From positions 1 to 23,569 of the forward strand of contig JBEKJU010000087.1 of NCBI GenBank assembly GCA_050011095.1: a DNA stretch of 23,569 nucleotides, given 5' to 3'. This DNA is from JBEKJU01 sp050011095 (lineage in GTDB: Bacteria > Desulfobacterota > Syntrophorhabdia > Syntrophorhabdales > WCHB1-27). Positions 13,018-20,038 of the stretch are shown piece by piece (position 1 is the first letter of the stretch; every line of letters starts with the position of its first letter). The position numbers were made by a program, and so were the translations under genes. The notes below the pieces were generated by a model. That model was not told the DNA's origin. It did not search any database and saw nothing but the letters and a program-made list of their open reading frames with translations.

Positions 13018-14487
13018 TCATCTCTTCTTCCGTCTTCTTGCCGCGAGAATACCCATGACGAGAGAGGGGAACACAAGAACTGGCACGGAGGGATACTTGA
13101 CGCCATAGACGACCGGCGTGAGGGCATAGCGGGTCGCCGCGCGTAGCGCCTCATGTCTGGCGATGTAATTCGCGACCGGCGGGGACGTCCTGTAGTAGAA
13201 CCTCACCAGTGTTGTGCCGGGCCCGTTCGTGAGCAGATACCTGTCCCTGAAGCCCTTGAGCACCTCCACTTCGGGTGCGAGATAGCTGCCGAAGGCCGCG
13301 GTCGCGATAAAGCAGCCTCCGCCTCCTCCGCCTCCACCACCGCCACCACTACTCGGGTCCGCGGACGTCGAGGCATCGGTGGAGGCGGAGGCTGTGCCGG
13401 AGGTGAAAACGGAGCCCCCCGTATTGAGGGAGGTCATATTCGTCCCGCCGCCTCCTGTCGTCGAGGAGACGAGGAAGTAGAAACTGTAATCATGGTCCGG
13501 GACACCTGATGCCGACCCATCACCAAAGCTCGTCGCCGCAGCATATCCATAATTGATTGCCTTCTCTACTCCCATCCATGAACCGGATACGCTAAGGCTA
13601 TAGGCGGTCTTTGCTTGCAAGGTTATTGGGCTTGCGAATGCATATGTGGACCATTGATTGCCGGAAGCGGCAGCGGTAACACTAAAAATCTGAGTGCCGC
13701 CCTGAGTTAAGGTAACAGTGGTGGAACCGGATGAAGTAAGCCTTACGCCGATGCCGGTAACGGTCATAGTGGCGCTCGGCGTAAATGTCTCAATCCCGCC
13801 GGAAGTGCCTGGATGCCAAACATCCAGCCATGTCCATCCAAATTGATATCCATCGGCAAAGTCGAGTCCGGTGCAAGGCGTAAAATTTGTTGAAAAGCTA
13901 CTTGCCGCGAAGGCGATACTCCCACCATCCAAATACCCAACGGCTAATTCCGCCCATGGAATTTGAGGTTGTGCCTGACTACCCGGAGAGGTATTGTATA
14001 TGTAATCTAGGCTTGTCCAGTTGGTGGTCGGGTCGGCGTCGACATTTGTAAATATGAAGTGATAGATCGCGCCTGCAACGAGCGCGGGCTGAGTGGGGAA
14101 CTTGAAGAGCACGGCTTGACTGTTATTATAAGCGGCATTTGGTACGGGAGTGCTTTGTGCAATGATTTGCGACGTAACAGGAAGATGATTCGATGATCCA
14201 TCGTCAGGATAGATGGACGCCTGGAGCGTGCCGCCCGTGCCGTTCCAATATGCCCCTGTACCACTTGCCATTGAGGAATCACATACCATCTGACGTAATT
14301 CCGTAAGGTTGCCGGTATGATTCACCATCATGCGGATGTCATTGGCTCGGTTCATTGATGCCCCGACTTCCAGGTTGCCCAGCCCGTCCGAGCCTATGGT
14401 ACCATAATAGCCGATCTGTGCTTGAACCGGGAACGCCCAAGCCATTAAGGACAAAAGAACCACAACGATACCCGATAGTAGTCTCAC
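13018..14487 (-). CDS. secreted CFI-box-CTERM surface protein, unknown function
   Basis: A 489-residue exported protein. The GTG at 14487 has AGGAGG 4 nt upstream and opens a classical signal peptide (LLSGIVVVLLSLMAWAFPVQAQ, cleavage expected after QA). Residues of about 25-400 are Gly/Ser/Thr/Asn-rich and predicted beta-sheet, with no recognised enzymatic motif. An 11-Gly linker is followed by CFIATAAFGSYLAPEVEVL, then FRDRYLLTNGPGTTLVRFYY and SPPVANYIARHEALR. This is the CFI-box C-terminal domain of bacterial surface proteins, ending in a hydrophobic helix (YPSVPVLVFPSLVMGILA) and a basic RRRKKR tail, like a sorting/anchor signal. The central part is visibly less GC-rich than the C-terminal domain and neighbours, suggesting a domain acquired separately. 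Ligand and role unknown. Confidence 0.8.
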   Translation of the reverse strand: MRLLSGIVVVLLSLMAWAFPVQAQIGYYGTIGSDGLGNLEVGASMNRANDIRMMVNHTGNLTELRQMVCDSSMASGTGAYWNGTGGTLQASIYPDDGSSNHLPVTSQIIAQSTPVPNAAYNNSQAVLFKFPTQPALVAGAIYHFIFTNVDADPTTNWTSLDYIYNTSPGSQAQPQIPWAELAVGYLDGGSIAFAASSFSTNFTPCTGLDFADGYQFGWTWLDVWHPGTSGGIETFTPSATMTVTGIGVRLTSSGSTTVTLTQGGTQIFSVTAAASGNQWSTYAFASPITLQAKTAYSLSVSGSWMGVEKAINYGYAAATSFGDGSASGVPDHDYSFYFLVSSTTGGGGTNMTSLNTGGSVFTSGTASASTDASTSADPSSGGGGGGGGGGGCFIATAAFGSYLAPEVEVLKGFRDRYLLTNGPGTTLVRFYYRTSPPVANYIARHEALRAATRYALTPVVYGVKYPSVPVLVFPSLVMGILAARRRKKR

Positions 14488-14570
14488 ATTCCCTCCTTCA
14501 TGGTGAATAACTAAAAGTTGCCGGGGGAAATGGCACCGAGTCCTATTTTCCGGGCTTCCGGGCAAACCTT

Positions 14571-14674
14571 GCGAAGGTCTTCCATGCCATGCTTCCCGCT
14601 CACCATGCCTTATCGCCGATTGAGGCGGGCGCATAAGCGCGCGAAGGCCCCTTATGCCATGTTTCCCGCTCACC
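14571..14674 (-). repeat. two-copy structured motif in the leader of the CFI-box gene
   Basis: 14641-14674 and 14571-14604 match at about 28 of 34 positions with a 70-nt period. The minus-strand core GGTGAGCGGGAA followed by CATGGCAT differs at a single base. Each core is followed by a different hairpin (CATAAG/CTTATG after the first; AGACCTT/AAGGTTT after the second) and then CCCG, which can pair back to CGGG of the core. Confidence 0.55.
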
Positions 14675-14807
14675 CTGAGCCATCGGATGGCCCGGTGTGA
14701 TATTCCCGGTTGTAGAAACCATCGTAGGACCTCCGCTGCCCCAGAAGTGCAACGGCCGTGCCAACCTGGTGACAATACCAGGAACCATTAGATTTAACAC
14801 CTTTTTT

Positions 14808-14864
14808 CGAAAAGACCCCTCCCTTTTATGAGGCCCAAAGGCCTAACCGGGGCGAGGGGAGGGG
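14808..14864 (-). terminator. possible terminator downstream of mnmA
   Basis: On the minus strand CCCCTCCC (14857-14864) pairs with GGGAGGGG (14816-14823) around an inner AGGCC/GGCCT hairpin (14831-14844), followed by TCTTTTCG. The long loop and its position 220 nt past the mnmA stop make it a moderate candidate. Confidence 0.4.
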
Positions 14865-15087
14865 AAAGGGCCTTATCACCGGGACAGATGTTTTTTCTGT
14901 CCGTTCCCGGGGCAGGGTGTTATCGGGTAGGGCTGGATGTCTAAAAATCCTTTCACGCCGTCCAGGAAATACCGACACTGTCCGGATACCCCGAAAGGCC
15001 CTTCGTGCCGATTCCTGACCAAAGGAAGGCGAAGAAGCGGAGAGCGGCGGAAACGGCGCGGCCGGCGGCTGACGCAGGCGGTGGGTG

Positions 15088-16155
15088 CTAGACGGCGCGG
15101 TTCGTGGCGCGTCTTATCGTTCCCCCTCCGAGCACGGTTTCGTCGTCATAGAGAACGACCGATTGCCCCGGGCTTATGGCGGATACGGGGTTCCGAAAAA
15201 CGACCTCGAGTACGCCGTCGCGCATGGCATAGGTGCACGGCTCCTCTTTCTGTCTGTAGCGCACCTTCGCCCAGGCAGCGCCTTTCACCGCCGGGCTGAA
15301 CAGGTTGACCTCGTCCGCCGTCAGGCGATCGTGCATCAATTGGTCCTTCGATCCCACGACGAGCAGATTCTCCCCGGCCCTCAGCTCCACCACATAGAGG
15401 GGCTCCTTATAGGGGATATTGAGGCCCCGTCGCTGCCCCACCGTGTAGAGATGGACGCCCTCGTGATACCCCACCTGCCTGCCGTCCGCGAGGACGACCG
15501 GTCCTTTTTTCAAGGGGATGAACCGCTCGATGAACCGCCGGTAATCATTTCCGGGGATGAAGCAGATATCCTGGCTCTCCCGCATGCCTGCCCCCCTGCC
15601 CCCGACGCCCGCGAACTCGCGGCGCACCATCTCCTTCGTATAGGACGCGAGGGGGAACGCAAGGCGGGGCAGATCGCCGGATCGGATCGGGTAGAGAAAG
15701 TAGGACTGGTCCTTCGCCCTGTCTTTCCCCTTTTTCAGCCCGAGTCCCCAGGGCGTCTCCTCCAGGCGCGCGTAATGGCCGGTCGCAACCCGGTCGGCGC
15801 CCATGGCCGTGGCCTTTTCGAGGAACGATGCAAACTTGATATACCTGTTGCAGAGAATGCAGGGGTTGGGTGTCCGTCCCAATCCGTACTCGTCCACGAA
15901 CCTCTGGATCACGTGCCGCTCGAACTCCTCCCGCATGTTGATGACGTAGTGGGGGATCGCGAGGTCGTCCGCTATCCTCCTCGCCCTGTTCATGCTTACG
16001 GCCGAGCAGCACACCTTGGGGTTGGACTCGTCACGAAGGCCGGGGGGCAGAATATCGAAGGTGAAACCGACTACCCTGTATCCCTGTTTCTTGAGGAGGT
16101 AGGCGCAGTAGGCGCTGTCAATGCCCCCGCTCATGGCGACGAAGATGGTTTCCAT
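15088..16155 (-). CDS. mnmA: tRNA 2-thiouridine(34) synthase MnmA
   Basis: A 355-residue cytoplasmic enzyme that adenylates and thiolates U34 of Lys, Glu and Gln tRNAs. The N-terminal PP-loop is SGGIDS (9-14; most homologues have SGGVDS). The nucleophile region TPNPCILCN gives Cys99 (and Cys102), ATGHYAR lies at 124-130, and the second catalytic cysteine is Cys198 in ESQDICFIPG. The C-terminal part has the tRNA-binding and beta-barrel segment with YTVGQRRGL. Length is typical. The start at 16155 (METIFVAMSGG) is preferred: a TATATT -10 box ends 6 nt before it and there is no Shine-Dalgarno, suggesting a leaderless mRNA; an upstream in-frame ATG at 16179 would precede the promoter. Divergent from ctpA. 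Confidence 0.95.
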   Translation of the reverse strand: METIFVAMSGGIDSAYCAYLLKKQGYRVVGFTFDILPPGLRDESNPKVCCSAVSMNRARRIADDLAIPHYVINMREEFERHVIQRFVDEYGLGRTPNPCILCNRYIKFASFLEKATAMGADRVATGHYARLEETPWGLGLKKGKDRAKDQSYFLYPIRSGDLPRLAFPLASYTKEMVRREFAGVGGRGAGMRESQDICFIPGNDYRRFIERFIPLKKGPVVLADGRQVGYHEGVHLYTVGQRRGLNIPYKEPLYVVELRAGENLLVVGSKDQLMHDRLTADEVNLFSPAVKGAAWAKVRYRQKEEPCTYAMRDGVLEVVFRNPVSAISPGQSVVLYDDETVLGGGTIRRATNRAV

Positions 16156-16161
16156 GGGATA

Positions 16162-16190
16162 AATATAGCATGTACGCAAATCGAATTGAA
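16162..16190 (-). promoter_or_regulatory. promoter of mnmA
   Basis: TATATT (16162-16167, minus strand) with a weak TTCAAT 17 nt upstream (16185-16190). The -35 position overlaps the -35 box of the divergent ctpA promoter. Confidence 0.5.
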
Positions 16191-16214
16191 AGTGAGCGAA
16201 ATCTATAGTACTAT
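16186..16214 (+). promoter_or_regulatory. promoter of ctpA
   Basis: TTGAAA (16186-16191), a 17-nt spacer and TACTAT (16209-16214), 30 nt before the ATG at 16245. AAGGAGG is in the short leader. Confidence 0.65.
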
Positions 16215-16244
16215 TTGGGGTCGTTCAATAAGGAGGTCCGATTT

Positions 16245-17567
16245 ATGGGCAATAAGCTGAAGATTTCTCTGGGCGTCATCTTGACGTTGGTCTTTCTGCT
16301 CGGCTTCATGGCCGGTGCAAACGGGAACAAGATCGTCAAGAACGCCGAGGGCCAGGAGGTATACGAATACCTGAAGACCTTCTCCGATGTGCTCGACATA
16401 GTGAAGAAGAACTACGTCGACCAGGTCAAGGACCGGGACCTGATCTATGCGGGCATCAAGGGGATGGTGGAATCCCTCGATCCTCACTCGTCTTTTCTGA
16501 CCCCTGATATGTACAAGGACATGCAGACGGAGACTAAAGGCGAGTTCGGGGGCATAGGCGTGGAGATCACCATAAAGGATGGGTTTCCCACCGTCATCAC
16601 GGCCATAGAGGATACGCCCGCCTTCAAGGCGGGCTTGAAGCCCGCCGACCAGCTCATCAAGGTCGACAACAAGCCCACGAGGAACATGAGCCTCCCCGAT
16701 GTGGTAAAGCTTATCAGGGGGCAGAAGGGCAAGGCCGTCACGTTGACCATCATGAGGGAAGGCTTCAATTTGCCCAGGGACTTCCAGGTACTCCGCGATA
16801 TCATCACGGTGAAGAGCGTCAAGTACAGGATGCTCGACGACAAGTACGGCTATATCCGCATTACCCAATTCCAGGAAAAGACGGGGAGGGATCTGGACGC
16901 GGCCATCAATGAGCTTCAGAAATCGGCCAAGGGCGGGCTCAAGGGCATACTGCTCGACCTGAGAAATAACCCGGGAGGTCTTCTCGACCAGGCGGTCGAG
17001 GTTTCGGACAAGTTCATCAACGAAGGCCTCATCACCTATATCGAGGGCAGAAAGGCCGACGAGAAGGTTAAGTTCGTCGCCCACAACAAGAAGAGTGACT
17101 ATCTCGGTCCGCTGGTCGTTCTGGTGAATGAGGGCAGCGCGAGCGGCTCCGAGATCGTGGCAGGGGCCCTGCAGGATTCAAAGAGGGCGATTATCGTCGG
17201 CATGAAGACGTTCGGCAAAGGCTCGGTGCAGACCATCATTCCCCTGGGCGACGGATCGGCGGTACGGCTCACCACCGCCAAGTACTATACGCCCGCCGGA
17301 CGCTCGATCCAGGCTGACGGTATAAACCCGGACATCGTCGTCGATAACGATGTCACGAGAAAGAAGGGCGACAAATTCACGCCCATAAAAGAGAAAGACC
17401 TGGACAAGCACCTCGAAGGGACGAAGAAACCCGAGGAGAAGAAGATAGAGGATAACGATCCTCCAAGTCTCAACCCGGATTCCACGGCCAAGTCCGACGA
17501 GGACGATTTCCAGCTGGTCATGGGCCGTCAGATACTGAAGAGCTGGGATGCCCTGAGGGGAAAGTAG
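16245..17567 (+). CDS. ctpA: S41 family carboxyl-terminal processing peptidase (CtpA type)
   Basis: A 440-residue periplasmic serine protease with an uncleaved or signal-type N-terminal helix (SLGVILTLVFLLGFMAGA, 8-25). An N-terminal helical segment carries LDPHSSFLTPDMY (78-90). A PDZ domain at about 98-185 contains GGIGVEI. The S41 catalytic core has LLDLRNNPGGLLDQAVEVSD (236-255), NEGSASGSEIVAGAL (295-309) and KTFGKGSVQT. By alignment with Escherichia coli Prc (Ser430/Lys455), the catalytic dyad is Ser300/Lys325. Such enzymes trim envelope proteins, often peptidoglycan hydrolases. AAGGAGG 8 nt before the ATG at 16245 fixes the start over an upstream in-frame ATG at 16215 that overlaps the transcript start. 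The acidic and lysine-rich C-terminal tail is typical of CtpA. Confidence 0.94.
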   Translation: MGNKLKISLGVILTLVFLLGFMAGANGNKIVKNAEGQEVYEYLKTFSDVLDIVKKNYVDQVKDRDLIYAGIKGMVESLDPHSSFLTPDMYKDMQTETKGEFGGIGVEITIKDGFPTVITAIEDTPAFKAGLKPADQLIKVDNKPTRNMSLPDVVKLIRGQKGKAVTLTIMREGFNLPRDFQVLRDIITVKSVKYRMLDDKYGYIRITQFQEKTGRDLDAAINELQKSAKGGLKGILLDLRNNPGGLLDQAVEVSDKFINEGLITYIEGRKADEKVKFVAHNKKSDYLGPLVVLVNEGSASGSEIVAGALQDSKRAIIVGMKTFGKGSVQTIIPLGDGSAVRLTTAKYYTPAGRSIQADGINPDIVVDNDVTRKKGDKFTPIKEKDLDKHLEGTKKPEEKKIEDNDPPSLNPDSTAKSDEDDFQLVMGRQILKSWDALRGK

Positions 17568-17597
17568 AATAACACCGGATGAGTCAGGGTGAACGGT

Positions 17598-17984
17598 TCA
17601 GGGGGCGGCGTCGAGCCTCCTCCTGAACTCGGCGGGCAGGCGCCTCGGCTTTCCCGATTGATCGACACAGACCATCACCGTCTCGCCCTCCGCAACCACC
17701 CTCCCCTCCTTCAGCACCCCGTGACGCATGAGGAATTGCGCGTTTTTGACGGTAGTGACGGAGCTTCGCACCTCGACCTCGTCGCCGTAGCGCAGCTTCT
17801 CCCTGAGGTCGAGGTGCACGGTCTTCACCATGAGGAACGCGCCCTCCTTCTCCCAATCGGGCAGCGAGATGCCGAGGGATAAAAGGTGCTCGAACCACGA
17901 CTTTTCGAAGAGCTTCAGATAGTTGGCAAAGTAGACGACCCCGCCCGCGTCCGTATCCTGGTAATAGATTCTTGTCCTGACCAT
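17598..17984 (-). CDS. YbgC/4HBT-family acyl-CoA thioesterase
   Basis: A 128-residue hot-dog-fold thioesterase. The catalytic loop YYQDTDAGGVVYFANYLKLF (7-26) contains the active-site Asp12, equivalent to Asp18 of Escherichia coli YbgC. The central strand region LREKLRYGDEVEVRSSVT and the end VCVDQSGKPRRLP are also typical. YbgC hydrolyses acyl-CoA or acyl-ACP thioesters and in many proteobacteria heads the tol-pal operon; here it lies about 7 kb from tolQRA, convergent with ctpA (30-nt gap). The ATG at 17984 is chosen because it gives the family start; a TTG at 18020 could extend it by 12 residues, and neither has a strong Shine-Dalgarno. Substrate undetermined. Confidence 0.9.
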   Translation of the reverse strand: MVRTRIYYQDTDAGGVVYFANYLKLFEKSWFEHLLSLGISLPDWEKEGAFLMVKTVHLDLREKLRYGDEVEVRSSVTTVKNAQFLMRHGVLKEGRVVAEGETVMVCVDQSGKPRRLPAEFRRRLDAAP

Positions 17985-18087
17985 CCGTGTCTCATACCAT
18001 TTTTCACTTTCCCCGGTCAAGGGCCGGCCCGGCCGGCTTCAGCCGATTCTATCCCGGTAAAGGGAAACTCCGGAGGGGGAGAAGCAG

Positions 18088-19716
18088 ATGGACGCGGCCG
18101 CGGGCCGCGTGGTAGATTACCGGAAGGGGGCGTGCATGGCGTATGAGATGCCCATGGAGTCCCAGGCGGGATTGATCGGGTTCCTCCTGAGGCCGGAGAA
18201 CTATCCGGAAAGGCCTCGCTTCATCATCCACCACGAGAGCCACATCTCGCACGTCTTCGTGGGGGACTCGGTAGTCTACAAGATCAAAAAGCCCGTTAAC
18301 TTCGGTTTCCTCGATTTCACGTCCCTTGAGAAAAGACGTTTCTATTGCAGGGAGGAGGTAGCCCTGAACGCGCGTCTCGCCGGGGATACGTACCTCGGCG
18401 TCGTCCCCCTGTACGGCAAGGGCAAGGGATACTCCTTCAAGCGGTCGAAGGGCTCCGTCATCATTGAGTACGCCGTGAAGATGACGAGGATCCCCGAGGA
18501 GACGCTCCTCTCTCACCTGATAGGGCGGGGGAAACTCCTCTATGGCGCGGTTGATGATGTGGGCGAGATCCTCGCACGGTTCCACCGCGAGGCCCGGGTC
18601 GAGAGGCTCGGCCCCTATGGGGGGATCGAATCGGTGCGCATGAATACGGAGGAGAACTTCGACCAGATCGCGCCTTACCGGGGCAATGTCATCGACGAGC
18701 GCTTCTATTCACGGCTCGTCTCTTTTACGCGCGACTTCATCGCGGAGAACGCCCTTCTCCTCGCAGACAGGAAGGGCGGCGGATTCGTGCGCGAGGTGCA
18801 CGGCGACCTCAGAGCGGAGCACGTCTGTCTCGCCCACCCCCCGATCATCCTGGACTGTATCGAGTTCAACAGGCGATTTCGCATAAGCGATGTGCTGGAG
18901 GACGTGGCGTTTCTCTTCATGGACCTTGAATACAGGGGCAGGTTCGATCTCTCGGCCGCGGTCTCCCACGCCTATTTTTCACACCTTCCCGAGGCGGCGT
19001 CAACGGACCTCCTTCGATTCTATAAGACATATCGCGCCGTCGTCAGGGGGAAGGTCGAGGCCTTCACCGCGGATGCCCTTCATGAGGACCAGGCGGCCCG
19101 TAAGGCCGCCCTCGGCCGGGCCGGGAACTACTACAGCCTCGCGCAGTACTACGTCGCCCATTGTTCGTCGCCCTTTAATCCGCTCGTCCTCATGGGTCCC
19201 GCCGGCTCCGGCAAGTCGGTGATCGCGGCCGATGTCCTGCCCGACGCCCTCGTTCTCCGTTCCGACGAGATACGAAAACGCTTGCGCAATGTGCCGGCCG
19301 GGGCGCACATGTATGCCGACTACGGTAAGGGGCTCTATGACCCCGCCATCACGGAGGCCACCTACCTGGAAATGACGCGGGAGGCCGTCTCCGCGGCGAA
19401 AACGGGCAGGAGGGTCGTGGTGGACGCCACATTCCTCACCTCCCCGCTCAGGCACGGCTTCTTTGAGACCTGCATGGGGGAAGGCCTGAACCCCTTTTTC
19501 GTCTCCTGCTTCGCCGATCCACCCATCCTCCGCGAGAGGGTGAGACGCCGGATGCAGGAAGGCGCGGACGTCTCCGATGCGCACCTCGCGATCCTCGACC
19601 GGCAGCTGCGCGTCATGGAACAGCCGCAGGAGCTGCCCTCTTTCCGCGTCATGAGGCTCGACACGGGCGACGCCGCGGCCGGGACGATCGGGCAGGCGCT
19701 CAAGCTGTTGCTATAG
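18088..19716 (+). CDS. bifunctional aminoglycoside phosphotransferase-like / P-loop ATP-binding protein
   Basis: A 542-residue fusion. The N-terminal part (about 40-340) has the COG2187 kinase-like fold: VVYKIKKPVNFGFLDFTSLE (62-81) holds the expected ATP-binding Lys, VHGDLRAEHVC (237-247) is the catalytic loop, and LDCIEFNRRFRISDVLEDVA (255-274) covers the metal-binding Asp region. The C-terminal part (about 365-542) is a P-loop kinase-like domain with GPAGSGKS (370-377), LRSDEIRKRL and VVDATFL. This architecture is widespread in bacteria, but substrates are unknown; antibiotic modification should not be assumed. The ATG at 18088 has GGAG at 6 nt; an ATG at 18136 is a plausible alternative removing 16 unconserved residues. 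The TAG is followed directly by repeat copy 4. Confidence 0.88.
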   Translation: MDAAAGRVVDYRKGACMAYEMPMESQAGLIGFLLRPENYPERPRFIIHHESHISHVFVGDSVVYKIKKPVNFGFLDFTSLEKRRFYCREEVALNARLAGDTYLGVVPLYGKGKGYSFKRSKGSVIIEYAVKMTRIPEETLLSHLIGRGKLLYGAVDDVGEILARFHREARVERLGPYGGIESVRMNTEENFDQIAPYRGNVIDERFYSRLVSFTRDFIAENALLLADRKGGGFVREVHGDLRAEHVCLAHPPIILDCIEFNRRFRISDVLEDVAFLFMDLEYRGRFDLSAAVSHAYFSHLPEAASTDLLRFYKTYRAVVRGKVEAFTADALHEDQAARKAALGRAGNYYSLAQYYVAHCSSPFNPLVLMGPAGSGKSVIAADVLPDALVLRSDEIRKRLRNVPAGAHMYADYGKGLYDPAITEATYLEMTREAVSAAKTGRRVVVDATFLTSPLRHGFFETCMGEGLNPFFVSCFADPPILRERVRRRMQEGADVSDAHLAILDRQLRVMEQPQELPSFRVMRLDTGDAAAGTIGQALKLLL

Positions 19717-19985
19717 TTGGGGCTAGCGTCGCCCCCTCCGACAGCAAAGCTGCCGGAGCCTCCCCCTCATGAAAAGGAAGGGGCGGAGGCGAAAAAGGGC
19801 GGCCGTTGGCACCCACTTACGCGTGACCCACTCCGTGGGGGTACCCCGCGGCCGCCCCCTCCACGGGCAAGGCCCCGCCCGCAAGCGGGCACAGGGCTTT
19901 CCCCCTCAACGGATTTCGCTGCCGACGCCTCCGTCGGCGCATCAAAGCCGCCCGGGTACCCGCAACCCTTGGGCGTGGGTGGTGC
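19717..19985 (+). repeat. dispersed modular element, copy 4
   Basis: This starts at the base after the TAG stop (19714-19716) with TTGGGGCTAGCGTCGC. It is nearly identical to copy 2 through the first hairpin (19736-19758; arms CTCCGACAGC and GCTGCCGGAG, AAA loop) and the second stem-loop with its ATGAAAAGG core and GAAAAA end (about 19797). Further GC-rich hairpins follow: CCCAC/GTGGG near 19828-19838, and GCCCGC/GCGGGC near 19876-19889. GCCGACG/CGTCGGC lies at 19921-19938, then the 25-nt block shared exactly with copy 1 (19937-19961). It fills the gap to the rlmD promoter; no gene is seen. Confidence 0.8.
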
Positions 19986-19999
19986 CGAAGATCGGCAAC

Positions 20000-20029
20000 T
20001 TGGTATAAGTTTCCCGGCCGTGCTACACT
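20000..20029 (+). promoter_or_regulatory. promoter of rlmD
   Basis: TTGGTA (20000-20005), an 18-nt spacer and TACACT (20024-20029). The -10 box ends 9 nt before the ATG at 20039 with no Shine-Dalgarno between. Confidence 0.6.
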
Positions 20030-20038
20030 AGTCGCGCC

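Larger units (their letters stand above)
14488..15087 (-). other. 600-nt non-coding leader/intergenic region between mnmA and the CFI-box gene
   Basis: No convincing gene. It contains, in minus-strand order: a downstream flank of mnmA (15087-14905); a GGACAGA/TCTGTCC inverted repeat (14882-14902); a large C/G-rich nested stem-loop (14816-14864) with a T tract; and two copies of a 34-nt motif 70 nt apart (14641-14674 and 14571-14604), ending at the AGGAGG of the CFI-box gene. Open frames through it are GC-rich artefacts with basic, low-complexity products. Confidence 0.6.

Noticed and set aside
12425..13021. N-terminal extension of the cis-prenyltransferase through repeat copy 3
   Set aside because: The frame is open only because the repeat is GC-rich; the extension is Pro/Arg-rich repeat translation with no family similarity.
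14488..14775. Longer start for the CFI-box protein (ATG-type start near 14775)
   Set aside because: The extension precedes a clear signal peptide and AGGAGG site at the GTG at 14487, and crosses the repeated leader motif.
14937..15299. A basic 120-codon plus-strand frame
   Set aside because: Arg-rich composition bias product, partly antisense to mnmA, with no RBS or recognisable domain.
15085..16260. A 391-codon plus-strand open frame
   Set aside because: Antisense to mnmA and running over the divergent promoters.
18088..19716. Aminoglycoside resistance gene
   Set aside because: Only the kinase fold is shared; the protein belongs to the large APH-like/ATP-binding fusion family with no resistance evidence.
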